A stretch of 7,076 bases of DNA. It comes from an uncultured Lachnospiraceae bacterium. Lineage in GTDB: Bacteria > Bacillota > Clostridia > Lachnospirales > Lachnospiraceae. A model generated the notes under the pieces. That model was not told the DNA's origin. It did not search any database and saw nothing but the letters and a program-made list of their open reading frames with translations. The stretch spans positions 1 through 7,076 of the forward strand of contig CAJORC010000014.1 of the NCBI GenBank assembly GCA_905236615.1. The letters are read 5' to 3'. Shown piece after piece: positions 1 to 6,016 of the stretch. Numbering within the stretch: position 1 is the first letter of the stretch; the number at the start of each line of letters is the position of its first letter. The translations under genes were made by a program, and so were the position numbers.

Positions 1-43
1 TATGATCTGCCGGAAAGTGTTTTTTTCTGTTTTTCCCAAAACC

Positions 44-72
44 TTAACAATATCTGCTTTTTCGGTTATAAT
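44..72 (+). promoter_or_regulatory. sigma-A type promoter for hflK-hflC
   Basis: A -35 box TTAACA (44-49, five of six consensus bases) is separated by exactly 17 bases from a perfect -10 box TATAAT (67-72). Transcription would begin near 79, giving a leader of only about 20 bases that holds the ribosome site (GAGGAG, 87-92) in front of the ATG at 99. The fit to the housekeeping consensus suggests constitutive, fairly strong expression. No operator-like dyad is seen around it. Confidence 0.8.
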
Positions 73-98
73 AGCTATCAAATTCAGAGGAGAAAGGG

Positions 99-1136
99 AT
101 GAAAAAGATGTTTAATTTTGGAAGAAGGAAAAATCCGTACGACAATGTTGTGGACATGGAACCCAACAAAAGTACGGACAAGATCGTCAGAGGCATCATA
201 ATCACTGTTATAGTATTATTGGCAGCTTTGTCGATCAACTCCTGTTTTTACAGTGTGGGTGAACAGGAGCAGGCAGTAGTTACTCAGTTTGGACAGGTTC
301 AGAGCGTAAGGAGCGCCGGACTTTATTTCAAACTGCCTTTTGTACAAAGGGTTCATAAAATCTCGACAACGACCGTAGGTATGCCAATCGGATACAATCC
401 GAGCTCCGTTGAGGGTGAAGCAAATCCGACTGCGGCCTCAAACAATGCCGATTCGTTAATGATCACCTCGGATTTCAACTTTATCAATATTGATTTTTAT
501 CTGGAGTACAGGGTTTCAGATCCGGTCAAGTACCTTTATAATGCAGGCAATCCCGAAGCGATAGTCTTAAATGAAGCAATGGCTGCGATCAGGTCAACCG
601 TTTCCGATTACACGGTTGATGATGCGATCACCACAGGTAAAAGTCAGATACAGTCCGAAGTCAAGGACAGGCTTGTCGAAGAACTTTCAGAGGATGATAT
701 CGGTATCGAGGTCGTAAATATCACGGTTCAGGATTCCGAGCCCCCGACAGACGAAGTCCGTGCTGCATTCAAGTCTGTTGAAAACGCAAAGCAGGGTGCT
801 GAAACCGCCATTAACAATGCAAAAGCTTATCAGAGTGAAAAAATCCCTGCGGCAGAAGCTGCAGCCGATAAGATCGTTCAGGATGCTACTGCTTCTAAGG
901 AAACAAGGATAAGCGAAGCAGCCGGTCAGGTTGAGCGTTTTAACAAAACTTATGAAGAATACCAGAAATATCCTCTTATAACAAAACAGAGAATGTTCTA
1001 TGAAACTGTAGAATCCGTGCTCCCTGATGTAAAACTTTACATCGATGATGGCGGTACGAACAAGCTTCTGCCTTTGGGCGATCTGAGCGCTGCAGTCGCT
1101 GCTTCTGCTTCAGTTTCGGAAAACAATGCTGACTAA
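99..1136 (+). CDS. hflK: HflK-like SPFH/band 7 membrane protein (FtsH modulator)
   Basis: This 345-residue protein is an HflK-type member of the SPFH (band 7) superfamily. In characterised bacteria HflK and HflC form a large membrane-anchored assembly around the FtsH protease and limit its access to membrane substrates. The sequence shows a basic N-terminal stretch (residues 2-12), one membrane helix (about 30-48), an SPFH domain beginning at EQEQAVVTQFGQV (55-67) and the HflK-typical QDSEPPTDEVRAAF (211-224). An Ala/Glu-rich helical region follows (about 230-285), then a C-terminal DDGGTNKLLPL motif (316-326). The tail is a short Ala/Ser stretch with acidic residues, shorter than in proteobacterial HflK. 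GAGGAG at 87-92, six bases before the ATG, supports this start; an in-frame ATG at 108 is less well placed. It is the first gene of an operon with hflC, 20 bases downstream. Assignment to HflK rather than another SPFH family rests on the tandem pair and these motifs. Confidence 0.9.
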   Translation: MKKMFNFGRRKNPYDNVVDMEPNKSTDKIVRGIIITVIVLLAALSINSCFYSVGEQEQAVVTQFGQVQSVRSAGLYFKLPFVQRVHKISTTTVGMPIGYNPSSVEGEANPTAASNNADSLMITSDFNFINIDFYLEYRVSDPVKYLYNAGNPEAIVLNEAMAAIRSTVSDYTVDDAITTGKSQIQSEVKDRLVEELSEDDIGIEVVNITVQDSEPPTDEVRAAFKSVENAKQGAETAINNAKAYQSEKIPAAEAAADKIVQDATASKETRISEAAGQVERFNKTYEEYQKYPLITKQRMFYETVESVLPDVKLYIDDGGTNKLLPLGDLSAAVAASASVSENNAD

Positions 1137-1156
1137 CTCTAACGGAGGATATGAAT

Positions 1157-2035
1157 ATGGTTAAAAGATTAAAAGCATTAATTGCCATCATTTTGGTATT
1201 CTGCCTTTTTATCGCAGGAAATTCCTTATACACGGTAACAAATGACAAATATGCGGTTGTAAGGCAGTTCGGTAAGATAGTTGACATCAAAGACAGTGCG
1301 GGACTTCAGGTAAAGATACCCTTTGTCCAGGAGGTAACCTATGTTCCGAAGAACATTCAGCTATACGATATCGCACCCTCTGATGTAATCACCCGGGATA
1401 AAAAATCAATGATCGCCGATGATTATGTAATGTGGAAGGTCGTTAATCCCACCAAATTCGTTCAGACTCTGAACGGCTCCATAACCGGTGCACAGGATCG
1501 TGTAAGTGTTGCATCCTACAATGCGACAAAAAACATCATAAGCTCGATGTCACAGGACGGAATCATCGAAGCAAGGGGCGAAAAGCTCACTAATATGATC
1601 ACGGAAGGCGCAAATTCCGATATCGGAAATTACGGCATAAGTATAAACAAAGCCGTTATCAAAGTGCTCGATCTTCCGGATGATAATAAGGAAGCCGTTT
1701 ACGACCGAATGATCTCAGAACGTCAGAACATAGCTGCCAAATACAAGGCTGAGGGTGATTCAGATGCGCAGAAGATCCGCAATGAGACCGACAAGGAGGT
1801 TGCGATCAAGAAGGCCGAAGCCAATAAACAGGCCGAGGTTCTCAGAGCCGAAGGTGAAGCAGAATACATGAAGACCCTTCAGGACGCATACAATACTCCC
1901 GACAAAGCAGCTTTCTATAACTTCACACGAAGTCTTGATGCTCTGGAAAACTCGCTCAAGAGCGGCGATAAGACCATCATTCTTGATAAAGACTCTCCGC
2001 TTGTCCAGATACTTTACGGACATGGACTGTATTAA
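1157..2035 (+). CDS. hflC: HflC-like SPFH/band 7 membrane protein (FtsH modulator)
   Basis: This is the partner of the preceding hflK and the second member of the presumed HflKC membrane complex. It has one N-terminal membrane helix (about residues 7-24), an SPFH domain opening with NDKYAVVRQFGKIVDI (29-44), and AGLQVKIPFVQEV (48-60). The HflC signature SERQNIAAKYKAEG (187-200) leads into a charged Ala/Glu-rich helix (200-240). Length (292) is close to the usual HflC. Two ATGs compete. The first, at 1151, lies only two bases after GGAGG (1144-1148), too close for efficient initiation. The second, at 1157, has an eight-base spacing and is preferred here; the longer reading adds only Met-Asn. 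No terminator lies between the two genes, so co-transcription from the promoter at 44-72 is expected. FtsH itself is not in the window. Confidence 0.9.
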   Translation: MVKRLKALIAIILVFCLFIAGNSLYTVTNDKYAVVRQFGKIVDIKDSAGLQVKIPFVQEVTYVPKNIQLYDIAPSDVITRDKKSMIADDYVMWKVVNPTKFVQTLNGSITGAQDRVSVASYNATKNIISSMSQDGIIEARGEKLTNMITEGANSDIGNYGISINKAVIKVLDLPDDNKEAVYDRMISERQNIAAKYKAEGDSDAQKIRNETDKEVAIKKAEANKQAEVLRAEGEAEYMKTLQDAYNTPDKAAFYNFTRSLDALENSLKSGDKTIILDKDSPLVQILYGHGLY

Positions 2036-2050
2036 AGTTTTGTTTGGAAA

Positions 2051-2083
2051 AAGCCCGCTGCAGAATATGCGGCGGACTTTTTT
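2051..2083. terminator. bidirectional hairpin terminator between hflC and the LUD gene
   Basis: A 12-base stem (2051-2062 with 2068-2079) has one C-A mismatch and one G-U pair, and closes on a five-base loop. On the plus strand it runs into six T residues (2078-2083), fitting Rho-independent termination of hflK-hflC 16 bases after the stop codon. The A run at 2048-2052 becomes a T tract on the minus strand, so the same hairpin can end the convergent LUD gene, whose stop codon is at 2088-2090. Confidence 0.8.
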
Positions 2084-2087
2084 ATGT

Positions 2088-2717
2088 TCAGAATCCCAAA
2101 TTATCATTTACAAGTATAACGTGTATCCTGTCTTTATGTTTTGAATAACGGGTGATAAGGAACTGGCAGCAGATGGTATCCGGCGACTTGCAGTTCATAC
2201 AGGAACCGGTCTTTGCACAAGGTGTTGAAAGATTAAAACGCTGCGCATTTATAGGAGCGGCAACATTTCTTGCTCTTTTCATCGCACCGTCAACGTCATC
2301 ACATACTTTATTCATGCCAACTATGAAAATAACTTTTTTCGGGCCCTGCGCAATAGCAGAAACACGGTTTGAATTTCCATCGATATTAACCAGTATTCCA
2401 TCTTCAGTCATCGCATTTGCACTGCTCAGGAACACATCGGCATCATATGCTGCAAGCATGGCAGCTCTCTTATTCTCAGCCTTATCGCGGTCTATAAAAT
2501 TGTAATTACCGTTTTTAACAGCTTCAACAAGACCGATCTCATGTGCGCTCATAGCACCGCCCATAGCTACAGTCCCGCCTTCCGGAATAAGTTCCAGCGC
2601 AAGCTTCAGCGCCTCAGAAGCATCTTTGGCATAGTATCCGGACATATTCCGCGATTCAAGTCCCTTTATGACCTTCTGAGCCAAGAGGTCATTTCTTTTT
2701 ACGATATTTTCGTTCAT
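2088..2717 (-). CDS. single-domain LUD (DUF162) protein, LutC/YkgG-like
   Basis: This 209-residue protein belongs to the LUD family, called 'lactate utilization protein' after LutB/LutC of the Bacillus lactate-oxidising operon. Visible hallmarks are an N-terminal helical region, a Gly-rich GGTVAMGGAMS (47-57), TEDGILVNIDGNSNRV (104-119), GPKKVIFIVGMNKV (125-138) and a Cys-rich C-terminal motif TPCAKTGSCMNCKSPDTICC (165-184). The clustered cysteines (167, 173, 176, 183, 184) suggest metal or Fe-S binding, which is inference. There is no signal peptide or membrane helix, so it should be cytoplasmic. AAGGAGG (plus-strand 2728-2734), ten bases before the ATG, supports the start. It stands alone: no lutA or lutB neighbour is in the window, so a role in lactate oxidation should not be assumed. 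Stand-alone members of this kind are, to my knowledge, common in Clostridia and biochemically undefined. Confidence 0.85.
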   Translation of the reverse strand: MNENIVKRNDLLAQKVIKGLESRNMSGYYAKDASEALKLALELIPEGGTVAMGGAMSAHEIGLVEAVKNGNYNFIDRDKAENKRAAMLAAYDADVFLSSANAMTEDGILVNIDGNSNRVSAIAQGPKKVIFIVGMNKVCDDVDGAMKRARNVAAPINAQRFNLSTPCAKTGSCMNCKSPDTICCQFLITRYSKHKDRIHVILVNDNLGF

Positions 2718-2782
2718 AGCTTAAATTCCTCCTTCTATTTCATGATGTCTCTATTTTACCTTATTACTCAACTTCTATAAAC

Positions 2783-2811
2783 AGATTATTTTTCTTTAAA
2801 TCATATATCAA
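2783..2811 (-). promoter_or_regulatory. probable promoter of the LUD gene
   Basis: Read on the minus strand, TTGATA (2811-2806) is followed after exactly 17 bases by TAATCT (2788-2783), a reasonable sigma-A pair. The start point would be near 2775, giving a leader of about 58 bases. The -10 box matches consensus only partly, and the surrounding DNA is very AT-rich, which yields chance matches. Confidence 0.4.
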
Positions 2812-2817
2812 TAGTAA

Positions 2818-3012
2818 TGCCCTATTAACAATTCAGGTGATATTAAGAAAGTCGCTGTTAAAATAGACAAAAAGAACTACAGATGCAAAAAGGGCGAGTT
2901 TTCGTATGAACCGACAACAAAAGTGATCAGCTTCAGCGGAGACAATCTTAGCGGTTCATATACTGTCAGCGACAACAATAACGAAGGCAAAAAATCAAAG
3001 AAAGCTAAATAA
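2818..3012 (+). pseudogene. C-terminal remnant of an unidentified gene, no start codon
   Basis: A frame ending at TAA 3010-3012 is open back to a TAA at 2815-2817 and encodes about 64 residues. It contains no ATG, and its only GTG (2923) has no ribosome site before it. It nevertheless looks like real protein: from about residue 9 it reads as alternating beta-strand-like segments (VAVKIDKKNYRC, GEFSYEP, VISFSG, SGSYTV), followed by a Lys-rich polar tail (GKKSKKAK). That composition would suit the end of an extracellular beta-rich domain, but I do not recognise the family. Upstream of about 2830 the DNA turns into AT-rich, non-coding sequence, so the 5' part seems deleted. A hairpin with a T tract begins 19 bases after the stop, as if the lost gene's own terminator survived. 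Non-translation and loss are inferred; a non-standard start is the alternative. Confidence 0.55.
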
Positions 3013-3023
3013 ATTTTTTCAAG

Positions 3024-3052
3024 TTGAAAAGACTACTAATGTATTATAAAAT
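3024..3052 (+). promoter_or_regulatory. candidate promoter for the small-ORF/ATPase operon, inside a hairpin
   Basis: TTGAAA (3024-3029, five of six consensus bases) is followed after 17 bases by TAAAAT (3047-3052, five of six). The -10 box lies in the loop of the dyad at 3032-3065 and the start point would be near 3059, in its right arm. This is the best promoter-like pair upstream of the small gene at 3125, because little room remains between the hairpin and the ribosome site. The leader would be about 65 bases. Confidence 0.5.
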
Positions 3053-3071
3053 ATACATTAGTAGTTTTTTT
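3032..3071 (+). terminator. perfect 13-bp hairpin with T tract; terminator and/or operator
   Basis: Arms 3032-3044 and 3053-3065 pair perfectly over 13 bases around an eight-base AT loop and are followed by seven T residues (3065-3071). It suits a Rho-independent terminator for the remnant gene ending at 3012, although the stem is AT-rich and therefore weak. The same dyad spans the presumed -10 box of the downstream operon, so it could also be a binding site for a dimeric repressor. The sequence alone cannot separate these roles. Confidence 0.6.
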
Positions 3072-3080
3072 AGTTTCAGG

Positions 3081-3106
3081 GAACTGTTTGTGTGGTTAAA
3101 CAGCTC
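3081..3106 (+). repeat. imperfect inverted repeat in the presumed leader of the ATPase operon
   Basis: Arms 3081-3089 (GAACTGTTT) and 3098-3106 (AAACAGCTC) pair at eight of nine positions around an eight-base spacer. The dyad ends seven bases before the GAGGAGG ribosome site (3113-3119), so as RNA it could influence initiation of the small gene, and as DNA it could be an operator. It has no T tract and is not a terminator. Confidence 0.4.
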
Positions 3107-3124
3107 TTAAATGAGGAGGAGTTT

Positions 3125-3292
3125 ATGGGAAGCAGTAACGTTATCAATTATGACGATTATGCTAAGAAGGCATCCTTAAAGGGGGAATTTGTCCGTATCA
3201 TACACAAGGACAATTCTATATCTGAAGATGAAAAATCCGAAATAATAGATTGTGGGTTAAAATTTTTATCAGGGGAGGAGATCGAGTTATGA
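3125..3292 (+). CDS. 55-residue small protein coupled to the YhaN-like ATPase; resembles a nuclease C-terminal tail
   Basis: A small acidic, soluble protein with no signal or membrane segment. It reads as a short lead (residues 1-15), then ASLKGEFVRIIHKDN (16-30) and SEDEKSEIIDCGLKFLSGEE (33-52), probably two helices. The start is chosen at ATG 3125 because GAGGAGG (3113-3119) precedes it by five bases; an upstream in-frame GTG at 3092 has no ribosome site. Its stop codon overlaps the ATPase start as ATGA (3289-3292), so the two should be translationally coupled. YhaN-type ATPases usually follow a Mre11/SbcD-like metallophosphoesterase (YhaO). From memory, the KGEFVR...DEK...GL..L.GEE pattern resembles the C-terminal end of clostridial members of that nuclease family, which would make this a retained or decayed tail. 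That resemblance is unverified. The strong ribosome site argues that it is translated. No function is claimed. Confidence 0.7.
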   Translation: MGSSNVINYDDYAKKASLKGEFVRIIHKDNSISEDEKSEIIDCGLKFLSGEEIEL

Positions 3293-5952
3293 GACTTGTT
3301 TCATGTCACGTTGAAAACTTCGGTAAATTAAGCGATTTCTCATACGAATTCACTCCCGGTGTTAATAATATAATGCACGACAACGGCTGGGGAAAAAGTA
3401 CCCTTGCCGCTTTTATCAGAGTCATGTTCTTCGGTTTTGACCGTGAGGGAAAACGCGGTGAACTCCAGAACGAAAGAAAACGCTATACTCCATGGCAGTC
3501 AGGCATATACGGCGGTGAGATCGTATTTGAGCAGAGCGGTAAAAAATATAAGATAAAAAGGATTTTTTCCTCAAAAAAAATCGAAGAAGACAGTTTTGAG
3601 GTTTCTGAGATCGACTCGGATAATTCAGCTGATTTCAGCGAAAATATCGGCGAAGAGCTTTTCGGAATAGATGCAGAATCCTTTGAAAAAACCGTTTTTG
3701 TTGCACAGCAGGACTGCGAAACCGATCTTACGGACTCAATCCATATAAAGATCGGTGATGTAGAAGGTCAGACTGCCGGTCTCGGAAATTTCAAGTCGGT
3801 AATGAAAAACATAAAGAAAGCTCAGGATCAGCTCAATCCTTCAAAAAAGGACAGCGAAACCTCGAAGCTGGATCTTACCCTTACTGAACTTGAAAAGAAG
3901 ATCAGCGTAAAAGAAGATTTTATAAATAAGGATAAAAAACTTAACACTAAGCTTGAAAAGCTTGAACAAGACCGAATCGAATGCAAAAACCGGCAAAAAG
4001 AGATTCAGGAAAAGCTTTCCGAATTAAGCCGTTTAAACGATCTCAGAGTCATCAACGAAAAATATAAGACACTCCTTGACAACGAGACAAAAGCCAAGGA
4101 AAGATGGAATAAGATCGCTTCGGACTTTCCGGGAAAAGCGCCGACCCAGTCGGAAATTGATGAAAATATGGACAGAGCGGATAAACTCAGAGCTCTTGAG
4201 CTCAATATTTCATCATCAGGACTCAATAATGAACAGTCCGTCCGCTTTGAAAGCCTGAAAAAAGAATTTTCCGCCGGCGTTCCCGATGACGAAGATTTAA
4301 GTATAGCTTCTTCTTTAATTAAAAGTATCGAGGGGCAAAGGTCAAAAGCCGATGCTGCAAGACTCTCCTCTTCGGAAATTTCGGAACTTAATGCTTACAG
4401 AAATAAGTTCTCATCATATCTTCCGACAGAAGACGAGATCAATTCCCTTAAAGATGAGTGGAACAGACGCAGCAACCTTAAAAATGAGCTTGCTGCAATA
4501 AAAGACAGGGCTGCGGTATTGAAGTCTTCACCTCTGCCCGAAAATTACACAAGAGCAAATGCTTCGACCGTTCCGAGGAAAATGCTCATATCCGGCATCG
4601 TACTCCTGCTTATTGCTTTCATTGCAAGTCTGCTTCGCGCTCCTGTTGCCGCAGGCATAACCATTGCATTGATCGGTGCCGCTCTTGTACTTCTCTCATT
4701 TGCACTTGGCCGTAAAGATGAGAAATACGAAGCTAACAGGAAAATCCTTGCAGAAAATGAGCGCAGAAAAGAACTCGAAGAGACTCTGTCAGAACTCGCT
4801 GAAAGAGAAAATGTCATTAAAGATATTGATAAAAAAGTCGGTGATTTTCTTATTGCATTAAACGGAGAGTTTGACAAGAAAACCGTTACACAGGATCTTT
4901 ACAATCTTCTTACTGACCTTGAGCTTTTCGAAAAGCTTCAGCTAAGAGAAGAAAAATTCAATGCCGAAAAGGAACTTCTTGTCAAAGACGACTCTGAAAG
5001 AAAGATAATCGCTTTCTTCCGTCAGTACATGAATGTTAAGAACAACGATTATTCTTCCATGCTTCAGCAGCTTAATTTCGACAAAAAGGAATATCTGCAG
5101 TTAAAGGACATTGCAGAGCAGAGAGTCAGCAATGCCGAATTATACAAGGAAGAATGGCAGAAGCTTTCCCTCTTCCTGAAGGAAGTAGGCTGTGACGAGG
5201 GAGATGACCTCTCCCAGCAGATCAACCGTATGCGCGATGCTTTCCGTGAGCTTCAGAAAGCCAACATGGATTACAATTCCGCAAGAACCGACAGACAGAT
5301 ATTTGAATCTTCAAACGATATCGAAGCCCTTAAAGAAGTTGACAATGTACGCTTTGACGAGCGCGGCATGGAGACACTCAGCAAGAAATTCGATGAACTT
5401 GAAGAAACGAAAGACAGTCTGGATAATGATATCCGAACATTTGAAGCTGATATATCCGAATGCAAAGAAGCCCTTGAAAAGATTGAGGCTGCCGAAGAGG
5501 AATATCAAACTGTCAAGGCAAGACTTAATGAACTTAAACACAAATATGATATCCTTCTCAAAACTGAAGCTTATCTGAAAAAAGCGCGTGACAGTTTTGC
5601 CGAAAAATACATGAGTCCTATCAGACTCGCTTACGACAAGTATTATTCTCTTCTCTCTGATGACGAGAAGGAATATGAATTGGATTCCAATCTGAATATT
5701 ACTTTCAAAGAATTCGGCAAAAACCGTGAGACAGGATTCTTAAGCGAAGGTTATAAGGATCTCGTCGGGCTCTGCCGCAGAATGGCAATGATCGAAGCAA
5801 TGTACAGTGATGAAAAACCGTTCGTTATTCTTGACGATCCTTTCGTAAACCTTGATGACTCAAGGATCGAAGGAGCCAAGGCATTCCTTAACAGCATCGG
5901 TGAAAATTTCCAGATCATCTATTTTACCTGCAACCAGTACCGTGCTGCATAG
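3289..5952 (+). CDS. YhaN-type SMC/Rad50-like ATPase with two central membrane helices
   Basis: This 887-residue protein has the split-ATPase plan of SbcC/Rad50 proteins. The N-terminal lobe holds RLVSCHVENFGKL (2-14), a Walker A segment HDNGWGKST (30-38) and a Q-loop VFVAQQD (136-142). A long charged coiled coil (about 172-430) follows, then two hydrophobic helices (433-449 and 453-474), a second coiled coil (476 to about 770), an ABC signature LSEG (818-821) and Walker B with D-loop FVILDDPFVNLDD (845-857). Membrane helices at the coil apex instead of a CxxC zinc hook point to the YhaN family rather than SbcC; the protein would be membrane-anchored with its ATPase heads in the cytoplasm. 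Start ATG 3289 follows GGAGG (3274-3278) by ten bases, inside the preceding gene, and overlaps its stop. Oddities: the first Walker A glycine is His30, and the switch His near the C-terminus appears to be Asn882 (FTCNQ). DNA-end processing with a nuclease is expected from the family, but none is encoded here. Confidence 0.88.
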   Translation: MRLVSCHVENFGKLSDFSYEFTPGVNNIMHDNGWGKSTLAAFIRVMFFGFDREGKRGELQNERKRYTPWQSGIYGGEIVFEQSGKKYKIKRIFSSKKIEEDSFEVSEIDSDNSADFSENIGEELFGIDAESFEKTVFVAQQDCETDLTDSIHIKIGDVEGQTAGLGNFKSVMKNIKKAQDQLNPSKKDSETSKLDLTLTELEKKISVKEDFINKDKKLNTKLEKLEQDRIECKNRQKEIQEKLSELSRLNDLRVINEKYKTLLDNETKAKERWNKIASDFPGKAPTQSEIDENMDRADKLRALELNISSSGLNNEQSVRFESLKKEFSAGVPDDEDLSIASSLIKSIEGQRSKADAARLSSSEISELNAYRNKFSSYLPTEDEINSLKDEWNRRSNLKNELAAIKDRAAVLKSSPLPENYTRANASTVPRKMLISGIVLLLIAFIASLLRAPVAAGITIALIGAALVLLSFALGRKDEKYEANRKILAENERRKELEETLSELAERENVIKDIDKKVGDFLIALNGEFDKKTVTQDLYNLLTDLELFEKLQLREEKFNAEKELLVKDDSERKIIAFFRQYMNVKNNDYSSMLQQLNFDKKEYLQLKDIAEQRVSNAELYKEEWQKLSLFLKEVGCDEGDDLSQQINRMRDAFRELQKANMDYNSARTDRQIFESSNDIEALKEVDNVRFDERGMETLSKKFDELEETKDSLDNDIRTFEADISECKEALEKIEAAEEEYQTVKARLNELKHKYDILLKTEAYLKKARDSFAEKYMSPIRLAYDKYYSLLSDDEKEYELDSNLNITFKEFGKNRETGFLSEGYKDLVGLCRRMAMIEAMYSDEKPFVILDDPFVNLDDSRIEGAKAFLNSIGENFQIIYFTCNQYRAA

Positions 5953-5979
5953 AATCCTGAATTTTATCGAAAATGTCAG

Positions 5980-6015
5980 ACAGAGGCAATATCTACTGCA
6001 TATTGCCTCTGTTTT
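5980..6015. terminator. perfect 13-bp hairpin terminator after the ATPase gene
   Basis: Arms 5980-5992 and 6000-6012 (ACAGAGGCAATAT and its complement) pair without mismatch around a seven-base loop, and TTTT (6012-6015) follows. It lies 27 bases after the ATPase stop codon and just before the stop of the convergent FHA gene (6017-6019). The plus-strand orientation is the better terminator; on the minus strand no T run directly follows the stem, so termination of the FHA gene by this hairpin is less certain. Confidence 0.82.
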
Positions 6016-6016
6016 A

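Noticed and set aside
1..43. Possible end of an upstream terminator (T-rich stretch near 21-36)
   Set aside because: Only part of the region is in the window and no complete stem can be paired.
231..248. Possible lipoprotein signal in HflK (LSINSC, Cys49)
   Set aside because: The residues before the Cys do not match a lipobox, and the helix fits the single membrane anchor of SPFH proteins.
3092..3124. GTG start giving an 11-residue longer small protein
   Set aside because: No Shine-Dalgarno sequence precedes it, whereas ATG 3125 has GAGGAGG five bases upstream; the extension overlaps the leader dyad.
3250..3288. TTG-initiated 13-residue extension of the ATPase
   Set aside because: There is no ribosome site before the TTG, while ATG 3289 has GGAGG at good spacing and begins the typical first beta-strand (RLVSCHVENFG).
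4545..4877. Minus-strand open frame inside the ATPase
   Set aside because: Antisense shadow of the membrane-helix and coiled-coil coding region; Ser/Arg-rich composition without a supported start.
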